This document shows positions 1-9,206 of a stretch of DNA of 27,256 nucleotides, in pieces (within the stretch, counting starts at the first letter, position 1; every line of letters starts with the position of its first letter). The position numbers and the translations under genes were made by a program. The notes below the pieces were generated by a model. That model was not told the origin of the DNA. It searched no databases and saw only the letters and a program-made list of their open reading frames with translations. This DNA is from Ichthyosporea sp. XGB-2017a (taxonomy: Eukaryota; Opisthokonta; Ichthyosporea), in the NCBI GenBank assembly GCA_002811675.1, contig PDIM01010397.1, forward strand, positions 8,495-35,750, given 5' to 3'.

Positions 1-12
1 GTCATTGTAGAA

Positions 13-417
13 TCAATGAGTGAAGTTCATTATTTCAATGAAGTTGGTCACCCCTTGCTCTATGAGGGCATCGGTTGGATTAGACCACATTATATCAAAG
101 CAGGCTATGAGTCCAAATGTAACACCAAAACTCGAAGTAAAGGACACAAGCTCTCCTGTTCCTGGTGTGTTCTGAGGTTCATCGTACAGGTGGGTTTTGT
201 GGTACTTAGTCACAAAGTTGCCACTTTCATCGAACACCACCTGGGTGTTGTAAAGGAGGAAGCTATGTTGCTCACAGGCAGAGGTATTCTGACCATTGGT
301 ACAAGGCTGCTTATCCTCCGTGTGACCCGTCAGAATGACCTTATGTTTCTTGGCCATGCAGGACAGGGCTCGGAACAGATACAAGTCATCATCGTTAGCT
401 AGTAGCAGAACTATCAT
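13..417 (-). CDS. Vanin/biotinidase-like nitrilase fragment (carbon-nitrogen hydrolase), partial
   Basis: The 134-residue reading frame matches the middle of the vanin (pantetheinase)/biotinidase branch of the nitrilase superfamily, enzymes that hydrolyse pantetheine or biocytin amides. Seen in the sequence: YNTQVVFDESGNFVTKYHK, whose lysine corresponds to the catalytic Lys of the Glu-Lys-Cys triad, and GLIACFDIMW, whose Cys is the nucleophile. The similarity starts near LFRALSCMAKKHK and runs to GVTNFI. After that the expected Pro-Thr-x-Trp segment is replaced by a few unrelated residues and a stop. The first part of the domain, with the catalytic Glu, is not encoded on the minus strand between 418 and 960 in any frame I could follow. 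The ATG at 417 may lie inside an intron or an upstream exon. It is therefore a gene fragment, a pseudogene, or a gene distorted by the end of an assembled piece. Family assignment is good; gene completeness is doubtful. Confidence 0.6.
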   Translation of the reverse strand: MIVLLLANDDDLYLFRALSCMAKKHKVILTGHTEDKQPCTNGQNTSACEQHSFLLYNTQVVFDESGNFVTKYHKTHLYDEPQNTPGTGELVSFTSSFGVTFGLIACFDIMWSNPTDALIEQGVTNFIEIMNFTH

Positions 418-981
418 TGCTGTTGTATACGGGAACTAGGAAAACTAGATTGTTAGCAACAATGAAATGGGTTTCAGGGGTACGTCAACACGCTCCCATT
501 CTTCCGCGGTGAGTTCTCTTGGTCGACGATTTGGTGTACATGATCATTCTAACAACTTCGAAGATCCAGAGGACTTTATGAAGAATCTGAATCATCGATA
601 TGCAAACCTCGACAGTAACTCGAAGTTGAACCAGTCGACAATGGGTTACCTCCTACGTCCCTACGTCAGCCTATGCATGGCAACTCTCCCCTACCCCCCT
701 AGCTGGTCTTAGCTGCTTGCTGAGTATAAATAGCTTGGGCTGTGGCTCTCTCTGGTTCTGACTGCGGGGCTATTCTTATGTCTTTGTTTGGTGTGGATTT
801 GTGTTCAACTCGTGTTCGGGGTTGGGAATTAAGGATTTGAAAGAAAGTCCATTCGTTCGTGAGAGAGCTTGTTTGGGGATCAGGAGTATTTTGCGGTGTA
901 TCTATCTGTATTATTAAGGTTCTCTTTTACTCTTTTTGTTCATATTTTTAGAAGTATTTGACGAATTGTAAGCGAACTAGG
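418..981. other. Intergenic: 5' region of TFIIA gamma, with a doubtful 81-residue ORF
   Basis: No conserved gene is seen here. An ATG-started ORF of 81 codons (467-712, plus strand) is rich in Ser and Asn and resembles nothing I know; a good donor-like GGTGAGTT lies inside it near 508. Three AGCT words fall between 700 and 735, next to a TATA box. A T-rich stretch ending in TTTTTAG at about 940-951 could be the acceptor of a 5'-UTR intron of the TFIIA gamma gene, but I cannot place its donor with confidence. Confidence 0.4.
725..732 (+). promoter_or_regulatory. TATA box candidate upstream of TFIIA gamma
   Basis: TATAAATA lies 250 bp before the TFIIA gamma ATG in an otherwise GC-balanced stretch. 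The distance is long for a direct leader, but fits if the leader contains a short intron ending near 951. This assignment is inferred from motif and position only. Confidence 0.35.
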
Positions 982-1299
982 ATGAACTACGAGCTGTATA
1001 GGAAAACTACTTTGGGCGTAAGCTTACATGATAGTCTGGATGAAATGTCCAATGTGATTTCGCCTCAGCTGGCGGCGAAGATGCTGCTAGAGTTTGACAG
1101 GAGTATGAATCAAAGTTTAAGTAAGTTGGGGCCTCGCGTGAAAGCAAATTTTAAAGGGAGCCTGAAGACTTATAGATTTTACGACAACGTGTGGACCTTC
1201 ATTTTGGATGATGTCGCTTTCAAAATTGATGGGGAAGAGTTTGAAGTGGATAAGGTGAAAATTGTTGCATGTGATGCAAAAGCCAATTCTCAAGGTTGA
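982..1299 (+). CDS. GTF2A2: Transcription initiation factor IIA gamma subunit (TOA2/GTF2A2)
   Basis: Small subunit of TFIIA, which stabilises TBP on TATA DNA in the Pol II pre-initiation complex in the nucleus. The 105-residue product begins MNYELYRKTTLG, matching the family start (YxLYRxTTLG). It keeps the N-terminal four-helix part (SLDEM, ISPQLAAKMLLEFDRSM) and the C-terminal beta-barrel signatures GSLKTYRFYDNVWTF and VDKVKIVACD. The human protein is 109 residues, so this is full length in a single exon. The frame is open eight codons further upstream but without an ATG, so the ATG at 982 is chosen. The gene converges on ADA2, another Pol II cofactor, across 525 bp. Nothing looks broken. 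Confidence 0.95.
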   Translation: MNYELYRKTTLGVSLHDSLDEMSNVISPQLAAKMLLEFDRSMNQSLSKLGPRVKANFKGSLKTYRFYDNVWTFILDDVAFKIDGEEFEVDKVKIVACDAKANSQG

Positions 1300-1824
1300 T
1301 TGTATTTGATTACTAGTGTGTTGTGCTCGTTTTACATGAAGCTATACTTCGACTTAACATCAAACCTCCACTTTCCCGACTTGTTTCAACAGAAATGGAA
1401 GCTTATAATACCTTTTGCACATCTTTGAAATTTCACGAAAAGGGTAGTCCTTCGGTGCGCCTTCCTTCAACCCCCTAAAAAAGAAAAGAAGAAAAACATC
1501 AGCCTGCTATCAATAACCAAAAGCTGTTGCCTTGTACAAATCCACTAAATGGGCATTTCTCCCTACCGTTATCTTTCTCCTTTATATCCGGCTCCCCAAA
1601 CATATGATGCTGCAGGCACAGCAAAGTAATGCTTACCCCATTGGTCTTCGTTTTTGTGAATAGATGGTGGAATATAGTGGCATATAATAAACAACTATCA
1701 TTCGGTTACCGAGGAGTAAAGCGTTTTATTGTTTCCTTGCAAGTGTTGTGGGAGTCAGTGCGCGAAGGACCCATTTAGTATACACAGGAGCGGGAGCAAT
1801 CATCGGTTTAAGCAAAACAAAGGA
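1300..1824. other. Intergenic between the convergent TFIIA gamma and ADA2 genes
   Basis: This holds the 3' ends of both genes. An AATAAA on the minus strand at 1725-1730 lies about 95 bases after the ADA2 stop and is its likely polyadenylation signal. A purine tract (about 1478-1497) and AT-rich DNA make up the rest. A plus-strand frame that opens near 1729 is only the shadow of ADA2. Confidence 0.5.
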
Positions 1825-3501
1825 TCACCCAGGTTTCTTTATCCAGCCTTGCTGGACCATAAAGTCGTATATTTTTCGCGTTTTGTTAACATCTATCCGA
1901 ATAAGAGGCCTTGCTTGACCCAGTTTAAGAGTTCCAAGTCTAGTATACTCTTTCATCAATGTAGCTTTAATGCTGATATACTGCTTCGGAAGAAGACGCA
2001 CAGCAGAGCACAGTTGACATTCCTCTTTGCTCAACAATTCTACACCCTCGGCTTTCGATATGTCAATAGGACCAGAGGGAGGACGTCTCGCAGCAGCAAT
2101 TTTTGGTGGAACATATGCATTACTCGGCACTGCAGAACTCTGCTTATGCTTGTATTCTGGTCCAGTAAGATTGGGAGGGGTTGATGAGGGAGTGTTCCGC
2201 GATAGTCCTAGTAGGTGCCTTTCAGACACATAGCCAGCAGAAGAGTAGTCCCGAGTTTTCCTTAAAGCACGATCCCCCTCTTCTCTTCGCTGTTTTTCTT
2301 CATCGAATATTCTACCTCCTTCCAATGTAGTAATACCATTCTTTCTATACTCTTGCAGTTCTTTAATACGCTTGCGAATGTGAATTTCCTGGCAATGGCT
2401 TTCAACAAAAACGTCATACTTATCGGGTGTGCCAAAAAATCTAGCAAAAGGTCTGCACTTGTCTCTCACTTCACGCTCTTCTTTAGAAAGGTTCTTTTCC
2501 ATTTGTTGAATTCTTTTGGCATCTAATAACCCAAATTCGATGCAGAATTTTTTCTTCTCTTCCCTCTCGTCCAGTTTTTTGTTGTATATTTGCAGCAGCG
2601 ATATTTTAAGCTCTATGTTACAATCATGAATGCCAATGCCGCAAAAAAACGTCAACACCCTACGTAAATACACAGCATCAAAAGAAATGTCTGCAAAACA
2701 ACTTACCCTCATCAAGCGGACTATCATCATCTCCGAACACAACATCTCTTATCATCAACTCGGCGTCATTGTCGTACTCAAATTCAAAATCACGCCTTAG
2801 TGGCATAAATCCAGGCAAGTCAGTATTGGACGCTTCCCCGCGCCGTGCCAATATAGCGTCTTCCATTCCCATGTTGGATGCCAGCAGGGGGGTTGCTTGC
2901 GATCTTCTAAGGAGGAGCGTTCTTCGAGAATCGTACGCAACATTCATATCAGGTACGTTATTTTTCGACTTTACAAATATTTCCATGTAATGATGCTCCA
3001 CGTTCTCCGCGTTCTTCGACCCAACATGTTCGGCAATATCCCCCCAATTGCCAAGCCCGTACATTTCTATGCCTTCCAGCAGATGCCTTTCCTCATTAGC
3101 ACTCCACGACACATCAAACACGGATACATCCATAAGATCCATCACCATGTAATCATGACTATTAGTATGAGGATGAATTTCAACCCCAACGGAAAAACAA
3201 TCCACGCAAAAATAGTAGTTGGTGCATTCCACACATTTGATGTGAACTTCGTCTGTAATATTCTTTCCGCAGTATTCACAATGAAAATGCTCCCCTTTCC
3301 CCAACTTCTGTACTTTGTTATCCTTCAGAGCAGAAGTACCATCTCCATCAAGAGAACGCTTATGCGGTCGCCTGTGAATTAAGCAAAATAGCCCAAAGCA
3401 AAGTGCAATTTCCTCATTAGCAATGGCTAACTCTTCCACATTTAAAATACCACAAAGTGCACAGCTTATACTCACCCAGCTTTGCTTACTGATCTCTGCA
3501 T
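1825..3501 (-). CDS. ADA2: Transcriptional adaptor ADA2 (SAGA-type acetyltransferase complex)
   Basis: ADA2 bridges the Gcn5 acetyltransferase and Ada3 in SAGA-like nuclear complexes. Coding exons on the minus strand are 3501-3476, 3371-2707 and 2612-1825; the introns (104 and 94 bp) are GT-AG, and the joined frame gives 492 residues. Domains: a ZZ zinc finger at about 36-82 (CEYC, CVEC, CVDC and an H-x-H pair), a SANT/Myb domain at about 94-141 (WSANEERHLLEGIEMYGLGNW), the ADA2-specific middle (KRIKELQEYRKNGITTL) and a C-terminal SWIRM domain in the last 80 residues, ending in DFMVQQGWIKK. The second junction restores DDSPLDEELKISLL, as in homologues. The first coding exon is only 26 nt; it is supported by the frame, a GTGAGT donor and the good join to RPHKRSL, but that start is less certain than the rest. 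Transcribed divergently from ALKBH4. Confidence 0.93.
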
Positions 3502-3978
3502 GGCTACAACCTCCCACTTGTGCTCGCGTCTCGAACCTCACTTGGTCACTATCTACCACAATCCCCAACCGCTATTCTCCTCTGGCTGCTCTCTCATCGA
3601 AGCTATGAATCCCGCAACGCAGACCTGGCACTCAGTCATTCAGTTAGAGACAAAGCTGCAGTAGGAGTGAGAGTGCAGACAGAGTCAACAAAGGGTTCGA
3701 TCTAGTACATACTTGTGCCTTGTGAGTTGGGCAAATCTGAGCTGAGAGAAAAAAATATTTGTGTTAGAGTCCCAGGAGAGCTGAGACAAACAACACCAGC
3801 CAGGCTGCCAAGTGCCAGCAGGCCATCAAAGTATAACCATGGTCGATATAGGGTTAGGGTGCAGTGGTTAACTAGGGTTAGGTGTGGGACTAGCATATGA
3901 TTTTAGCAAGCCTAGTCCACGAGGTTCAACAGTGCTGCAAAGCAACTACAGAAACTTGTTGATTGTGCACCGGTGCAT
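3502..3978. promoter_or_regulatory. Divergent promoter region of ADA2 and ALKBH4
   Basis: The 477 bp between the two ATGs must hold both promoters. No TATA box is evident on either strand. Two telomere-like words, TAGGGTTAGGG (3849-3859) and TAGGGTTAGG (3873-3882), lie about 100-130 bp upstream of the ALKBH4 start. Such TTAGGG-type boxes are bound by Tbf1/TRF-like factors at housekeeping promoters in some fungi; a role here is inference. Confidence 0.45.
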
Positions 3979-5400
3979 ATGACCAAGAAGGGCGGAGGGA
4001 CTTCGAGTATGACGGAAAACGCTGATCTTGGAGAAGTGTCAGGGGAGAAGAAGAGTGCAAAACCTGCTTGTGTGTGCAAGGGGATTCGAACTTGCTTACT
4101 GTGCGAGGGAAGTCAACCACGCTGTGAGCAAAATCCACATTTGGAAAATGTGATCGTCCAGGAATTAACTTTCTGTATAGGGTGCTCAAAACTTTTCCGG
4201 GGCGAGAATGTTGATCTGATCAATGCATGCTTTGAAAAGGGGAATGGCGGTTGCTATGCACATAATAATGAGGGCAGCGTGTGTGTTGAACAGGAAAAGG
4301 AGTGGGGGAAGGTGTTGTTCGAAGGCGCATCTGTTTATGTGGGAAACGCAAAAATCTGGAAGAATTCTTATAGCTCTAGATGGCTGACCAATGTTGATCA
4401 TTACAACCGATACAGCAGACAAGTGGGTAGGTGTCTAGACAACTGGACTATTTCTTTGTGTGATGGAGAAGTAGGCGTCTGACTTTATTTGACCAATTTA
4501 TATTTTGTTTTGTGTGTTTTTTTTCGAATAGAGCTTGAATTCTCCCCGTGGGTAGCTTCTCAAAGTGGCAGGCGTAAGCAAGACTATGGTCCAAAAGCCA
4601 ACTTTAAACGGAAAAAGGTGAAGATACATCAAGACAGAGAAATGGTAAGTTACATTAGTATCCGTGGTGTTTATTTGAAGACCGAGTGACTAATAGCTTG
4701 TTGTTAATGGATGTAGCACTATCTCCCATTGTATCAGAAGGAAATGCTATCAGTGGGGATGGACATAATTAAACAGGGCGAGAAAGATCGAGGAAGATCT
4801 GGGGGAAGGGGAGATGCAGAAACTTTGAAGGTGGAGGATTTCATTGAGTGTGGTATACTGGAGTATGATGCCCATAGAGGAGCATCACTAACTCCACATG
4901 TCGATGATGCTTGGCTTTGGGGGGAGAACCTTGTGTCCTGGAGCCTTCTGTCCACTGCAGTGATGAACTTTACTCGAAATGTCCCTATAGAGGGAAGCAC
5001 TACCTCTCGTCGGGTGCGAATCCATGTGCCCTTGCCAGAAGGCTGTGTTTTATGGATGAGGGGGAAAGCAAGGCATCAGTGGATGCATGGTATTGAGCGA
5101 AGTGATATTGATGACAGGTGAGTAACTCAACTTCAGCTTTTCTGTTGAATGTAAGTGTTTCAGACTGGAGGACCAACTCATATTAATGTGTTGTGGTGTG
5201 TTCCACTTCTGCTGTTTAGGAGAATATCTGTTACCTTTCGCGAATTGTCTGAGGAATTCAAGCCCTCTTCTGAACTGTGCTCGAAGCAATGTGAAGAGGA
5301 CCAGCACCTGGTGTGCTCCGTCTCGGGGGGATGCACTGGCCTAAAGCTTGCGAGGCTAGCGCACCATCTTTACGAAGAAGAAACACTGAAGCAAGCGTGA
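3979..5400 (+). CDS. ALKBH4: AlkB homolog 4, Fe(II)/2-oxoglutarate-dependent dioxygenase
   Basis: An AlkB-family oxygenase; animal ALKBH4 is reported to demethylate actin Lys84 and has been linked to DNA N6-methyladenine. Exons are 3979-4426, 4532-4644, 4717-5117 and 5220-5400, with GT-AG introns of 105, 72 and 102 bp; the product is 380 residues. The ALKBH4 hallmark cysteine motif is at residues 31-43 (CVCKGIRTCLLCE). SQSGRRKQDYGPK is nearly identical to animal ALKBH4. The iron ligands are seen as PHVDD (His248, Asp250) and HQWMHGI (His311), and the 2-oxoglutarate-binding arginines in RRISVTFRE. The segment between the Cys motif and the catalytic core is longer than in the human protein (about 302 residues in all) and has several extra cysteines. 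A polyadenylation signal is at 5497-5502. The ATG at 3979 is the first in frame. Confidence 0.94.
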
Positions 5401-5803
5401 GGCAACTCATCTTCATACTGAGCACCCCATCCATCAAAACCATCTATCACCGGAACATCTCCATTCCATCACACTATCATTTTCATTCATGGACTAAATA
5501 AAAAGGCAGAAGAGCAAATAGCAATGGCATCATCCCCTTCCTAGATGACCTTAAACCCCCTACTGGCTGAATACCCTATCCCTGAACTAACCCTAGGGGG
5601 GTTACTCACCCCATCAGATCATGTGGTGGTGTTTGTGTTATTAAATGAAATAATATCTCCCTCCAGACACAGACAAAGAGGCGGTGTTTGTGTGTTCACT
5701 GGACGGAGATTTATACCGTGTTTCCCTGGATTGTCTTTGTGGGTTGTGTGAGTCTGGACTAAAAGCTGTGAGCACATTGTAGAACAGACTTAGCCGAGAA
5801 AAA
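5401..5803. other. Intergenic between ALKBH4 and sideroflexin
   Basis: This contains the ALKBH4 polyadenylation signal AATAAA (5497-5502) and the sideroflexin promoter. A stretch near 5585 carries a single CCCTAG/AACCCTA-like word in the opposite sense to the telomere-like boxes upstream of ALKBH4. No clear TATA box and no conserved ORF. Confidence 0.4.
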
Positions 5804-7236
5804 ATGGTGAAGATTGACTTAGGTAGGTTATCAAGGGACATCTTCTAGACGAAGAGCATTTCTTTTGCTTTATGTGCTTTGTTTTGCCCCTTGCCTGGTA
5901 AGTCGGGTGGGTGTAAGGATCGTTTACTCAATATTTGATTGGTGGTGCATATATATGCATGGACCGCATATTGTATTTTAATTGTAGATTCCCCTAGGTA
6001 TGACCAGTCGACATATTATGGAAGGGTGCGCCATTTTATGGATGTAACTGATGTTCGAAATATCTTCTCGACCCCAAATCAGCTTAAAAATGCAGTGAAA
6101 CTTATTGACGACTACAAACAGGGGAAAGCAAATGATGTGCCAGAGGAGGCTCTGTGGAAAGCAAAAAAATGTAAGTTTCATGAAACATTGGGTTCATTCA
6201 GTTGGTCGAAGAAATTTGTTTTGTTTCAAATGCGAAACCGACACTAAATAGTGTTACATCAATGTGCGTAGTGCGTGATTCTAGTATACATCCGGACACC
6301 GGAGAGGCAATCTTTCTGCCTTTTCGAATGGCTTGCTTTGTACCAACTAATATGCTCGTGACTGCAGGCCTGCTTATTCCGGGGCCATCGGTAAGCAGCT
6401 TCATGACTTTCTATGTATTGATTGTTATAGTGTCAGTTCTAACCCACCATTCCATTGATGACGCTGTCTTGAATCTTTCGATTCTCTCCTGCATATATAT
6501 AGCTTGGACAACTCGTATTTTGGCAATGGGCTAATCAGAGTATCAATGTAGCTTTCAATTGGGCCAATGCGAACAAAACAACAGAAATGTCATTGAACGA
6601 GACCGGAGCAGCATATGCGGGTGCAGTGGGCACTTCCTGCTTGCTTGGGGGAGGTTTGAACGCACTGGTGGCTAGGGCAAAAAACGTTACTCCTGCAGTG
6701 AAAATGGCAGCAAAGTTCATCCCCTTTGTAGCTGTAGCCAGTGCTGGTGTGGTGAATGTTTTTCTCATGCGACAGAAAGAATTGAGGTATCATTGACTGT
6801 AGAAAGGAAATGTGTTCTATTAGACACGTGTGTGCTAACATTGGTTGTATTTTGATTCTGTGCGTGTTTTTTGTATAGGGAGGGTATTGCTATTCAGGAT
6901 TCGGAGGGTAATGAAAGAGGGAAGTCAAAGATTGCTGGGTTTAATGCTTTGTCACAGGTAGCTGCTTCTCGAGTGTGTATCTCCACTCCTGCTTTGACTA
7001 TTCCTCCTATCATTGGCACTTTTTTGGAGAGACGATTTAGCCTGTCGCCTCGAGCCATGGTGTTTGTTAATGTTACCACTGTTTCACTGATGCTGATGAC
7101 AGCTCTTCCTTTTGCAATCGGGCTCTTTCCACAAAAAGCCACAATTGCTGCTACAGCGCTCGAGCCAGAGTTCCAGAATTTGCGCGACTCGCAAGGACGC
7201 CCTGTGGAGTATTTCAACTTTAACAAAGGCTTATAG
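5804..7236 (+). CDS. SFXN: Sideroflexin, mitochondrial amino-acid (serine) transporter family
   Basis: Sideroflexins are mitochondrial inner-membrane carriers; SFXN1 imports serine for one-carbon metabolism. Exons are 5804-5822, 5988-6170, 6272-6390, 6503-6786 and 6879-7236. The four introns (165, 101, 112, 92 bp) are all GT-AG and every join stays in frame, giving 320 residues against about 320-325 in animals. Family signatures: DQSTYYGRVRHF near the N terminus, HPDTGE, FWQWANQSINVAFNWANAN, NETGAAYAGAVGTS, FLMRQKELREGI, the FPQK motif near the C terminus and a terminal FNKGL like the animal VYFNKGL. Several hydrophobic segments follow the HPDTGE motif, as in the family. The first coding exon holds only six codons (MVKIDL) plus one base. 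AATAAA at 7389-7394 follows. The exact SFXN paralogue cannot be named. Confidence 0.95.
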
Positions 7237-7801
7237 AGTAGCAGTATTGTCCAATATATGCAATGGGCCAACTTAAGACCCCCTGGGCGTGGTTAACTGA
7301 AGTTTCCTTGTCTGTCAGAACTGTTGTTCCCATCATCAACCAAGTCTACATAAATGAACTTTCTTATTACTCAAGGTCCAGTTACCAAAATAAAGTTTCA
7401 GATTTTAAAGGCACAAAGACATCCCACTGCCCAGACGATCGGGCAAGGCTCCAGATCCTTGGATCGGGTGGACGCTCCTTGGGAGTTCGTCACGGGGTAA
7501 AATATTTCCTCTCCCTGGGAGAGGGTTACGGGAGGGGGTGGGTATTCCCGGATGGATTGACAGCAGCCCGTGTTGGCAGGAGAGAATTGGAATGTGTTGT
7601 TGTGCTATGTAATATTATTTCTCACCCTCCTTCCTTGCTGGAAAAATAAACACTGTGTCACTTGAGTTGATTTCCGGAAGGGTATTAGTTTTCTTGTCTG
7701 GTGTCTTATCCCCCTTCTACTTCCCTCTCTTTTTTTGTGTTGGAGATTCTTCTAGTGTTGATCATTTTTGTGCTTGTTTTTTGTATGAGGGTTATTCAGC
7801 C
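7237..7801. other. Intergenic between sideroflexin and the C2H2 gene
   Basis: This holds the sideroflexin 3' end with AATAAA at 7389-7394 and the promoter and leader of the zinc finger gene. The last 150 bp is an open frame upstream of the zinc finger ATG but starts with no ATG and reads as hydrophobic noise; it is probably leader or a 5'-UTR intron. Confidence 0.4.
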
Positions 7802-8887
7802 ATGAGTGAACAGCAATTACATCCTGAAGCAAGTACGGTTTCTAAGCGATTGCATAGGAGCAAAATATGTGGTAAAAACAAGAAGAGCCTCCGCTCTGGC
7901 TGCGAGGAGGAATTGACTACCAGAGTGGCAGTTACCAAAGGGGAGATATTGGGACAAGGGGAGGATGGGGACAATCATCGTTCTGTTTCGGGTCAGACTT
8001 TGGAGCCAACAATGTGCGAGTGGGCAGATTGTGGGGAAGCGTTTCGAACGCACAATGAAATGATACTCCACGTTCGCAATGCGCACTTAGTACTTATTGA
8101 CTTTGCTAAGCATCCATGTGTTTGTATGTGGAAAGGTTGTGCGAGAGAAGGGGCTGCTTTCAGTACGCGTCACGAGCTGATCAAACATGTTCGTAGCCAT
8201 ACTGGTGAAAAACCTTTCTCATGCCAGTTTGAGGGCTGCGATAAGGCCTACTCCCAGAGCGGTGACTTAGCGAGGCATATGAAGAATAAGCATCCTGATT
8301 TTAAGCCCGAAGTAAAACTGGGCAAGGGAGCCAACGAGCGAATGCGCTATGTTAAAAAAAACGTAAAGTCAGCCCGTCTACAGGCGTTGGCTGAAAGTCA
8401 GCAGGTCAATGTTCGCAAAGGCCAGGTTAGTAAAAAGCTGGATTGCGCTGACAACTTTTTGAAGCGTGTTTGTGTTTCGGAAAAGAAGGAATCAAACAAT
8501 ATTGTAAATGAAAAGGGAAAGAAGAAGCGAAAGAAAAAGAAAAGTACATCAGAACTTGAAGAGTATTCAGAACTTGAAGAGTATTCAGAACTTGAAGAGT
8601 ATCTAATTACATCGGCTCTTTTCGAAATGGTTGAGAGTGATATTACGTTATCCCCGCCACCTTGCTTCGAAGAGGGTCTTAGCCCCGAGTCACAGCCAAC
8701 GCCTCAGGGGGCCATCACTCCCCCCAAAGATGATGTACATTACAAGATACCGGACAACTTGCTTATGCAAATTGAGCGCTTGGAAAGCCTCAGTCCGGAA
8801 GAAGTGCTACCCTCAACCAGGGTAGAGGATGGAGCAGATAATCAAATTGAACCTTCTTATATTAAATTCTGGAGACCTCTAGCATGA
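7802..8887 (+). CDS. Three-finger C2H2 transcription factor of the GLI/ZIC-like (tandem CxWxxC) type
   Basis: The 361-residue protein carries three classical fingers: finger 1 at 72-95 (CEWADC...H...H), finger 2 at 108-133 (CMWKGC...H...H) and finger 3 at 141-164 (CQFEGC...H...H), with a TGEKPF linker between 2 and 3. Fingers 1 and 2 both have Trp between the two cysteines, the paired arrangement known from GLI, ZIC, PacC, AEBP2 and ZAP1 families, where the two fingers pack together. This fits a sequence-specific nuclear DNA-binding protein. A lysine-rich stretch (KGKKKRKKKK) after the fingers is a likely nuclear signal and is followed by three exact SELEEY repeats. The C-terminal 90 residues are acidic and Pro/Ser-rich, as in activation domains. 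The first in-frame ATG is at 7802. The precise orthology is open; three fingers rather than five argues against true GLI/ZIC. Confidence 0.85.
   Translation: MSEQQLHPEASTVSKRLHRSKICGKNKKSLRSGCEEELTTRVAVTKGEILGQGEDGDNHRSVSGQTLEPTMCEWADCGEAFRTHNEMILHVRNAHLVLIDFAKHPCVCMWKGCAREGAAFSTRHELIKHVRSHTGEKPFSCQFEGCDKAYSQSGDLARHMKNKHPDFKPEVKLGKGANERMRYVKKNVKSARLQALAESQQVNVRKGQVSKKLDCADNFLKRVCVSEKKESNNIVNEKGKKKRKKKKSTSELEEYSELEEYSELEEYLITSALFEMVESDITLSPPPCFEEGLSPESQPTPQGAITPPKDDVHYKIPDNLLMQIERLESLSPEEVLPSTRVEDGADNQIEPSYIKFWRPLA
8549..8602 (+). repeat. Three exact 18-bp tandem repeats encoding SELEEY
   Basis: The 18-base unit TCAGAACTTGAAGAGTAT occurs three times without a mismatch at 8549-8566, 8567-8584 and 8585-8602, in frame within the C2H2 gene. 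Identity at third codon positions points to recent slippage rather than old selection on a repeat. Confidence 0.95.
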
Positions 8888-9206
8888 CCTTAAACTTTTG
8901 GACCGGACGACAAAATGTCGATTTTTATTCTCGCACAGTTCATCATACTTAGTTTTCACAAAACGCCCTCTTCTATATCAAAAATCCCACTCAGACCAAA
9001 TCCACACCATTTTCCGTTTTAAAATACGACCACTCATTTAAAGGACATTCTTTTATGTTTACAATTACTATGATGTACTTTTATTTTTTTTATGGCCACA
9101 TCCATATGTCAATACGACATGCACACACAGGACGCGCCAAAACGGGTTTTCTTTGTACAAAAAAAAAAGGAGAGCAAAGGGTGTAATAAAAAGAACGCGA
9201 CCAGGG
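8888..9206. other. Intergenic between the convergent C2H2 and RABGAP1-like genes
   Basis: Shared 3' region of 319 bp, AT-rich. A minus-strand AATAAA at 9080-9085 lies about 120 bases past the RABGAP1-like stop. No evident signal for the C2H2 gene and no ORF of interest. Confidence 0.4.

Noticed and set aside
467-712. 81-codon plus-strand frame before TFIIA gamma as a gene
   Set aside because: It starts with ATG but has no similarity I recognise, contains a strong donor-like site and lacks a following polyadenylation signal before the TATA box of the next gene. Mentioned only in the intergenic entry.
3660-3710. A GGGTTCGATCT word resembling a tRNA B box
   Set aside because: No A box or cloverleaf can be folded from the preceding 60 bases.
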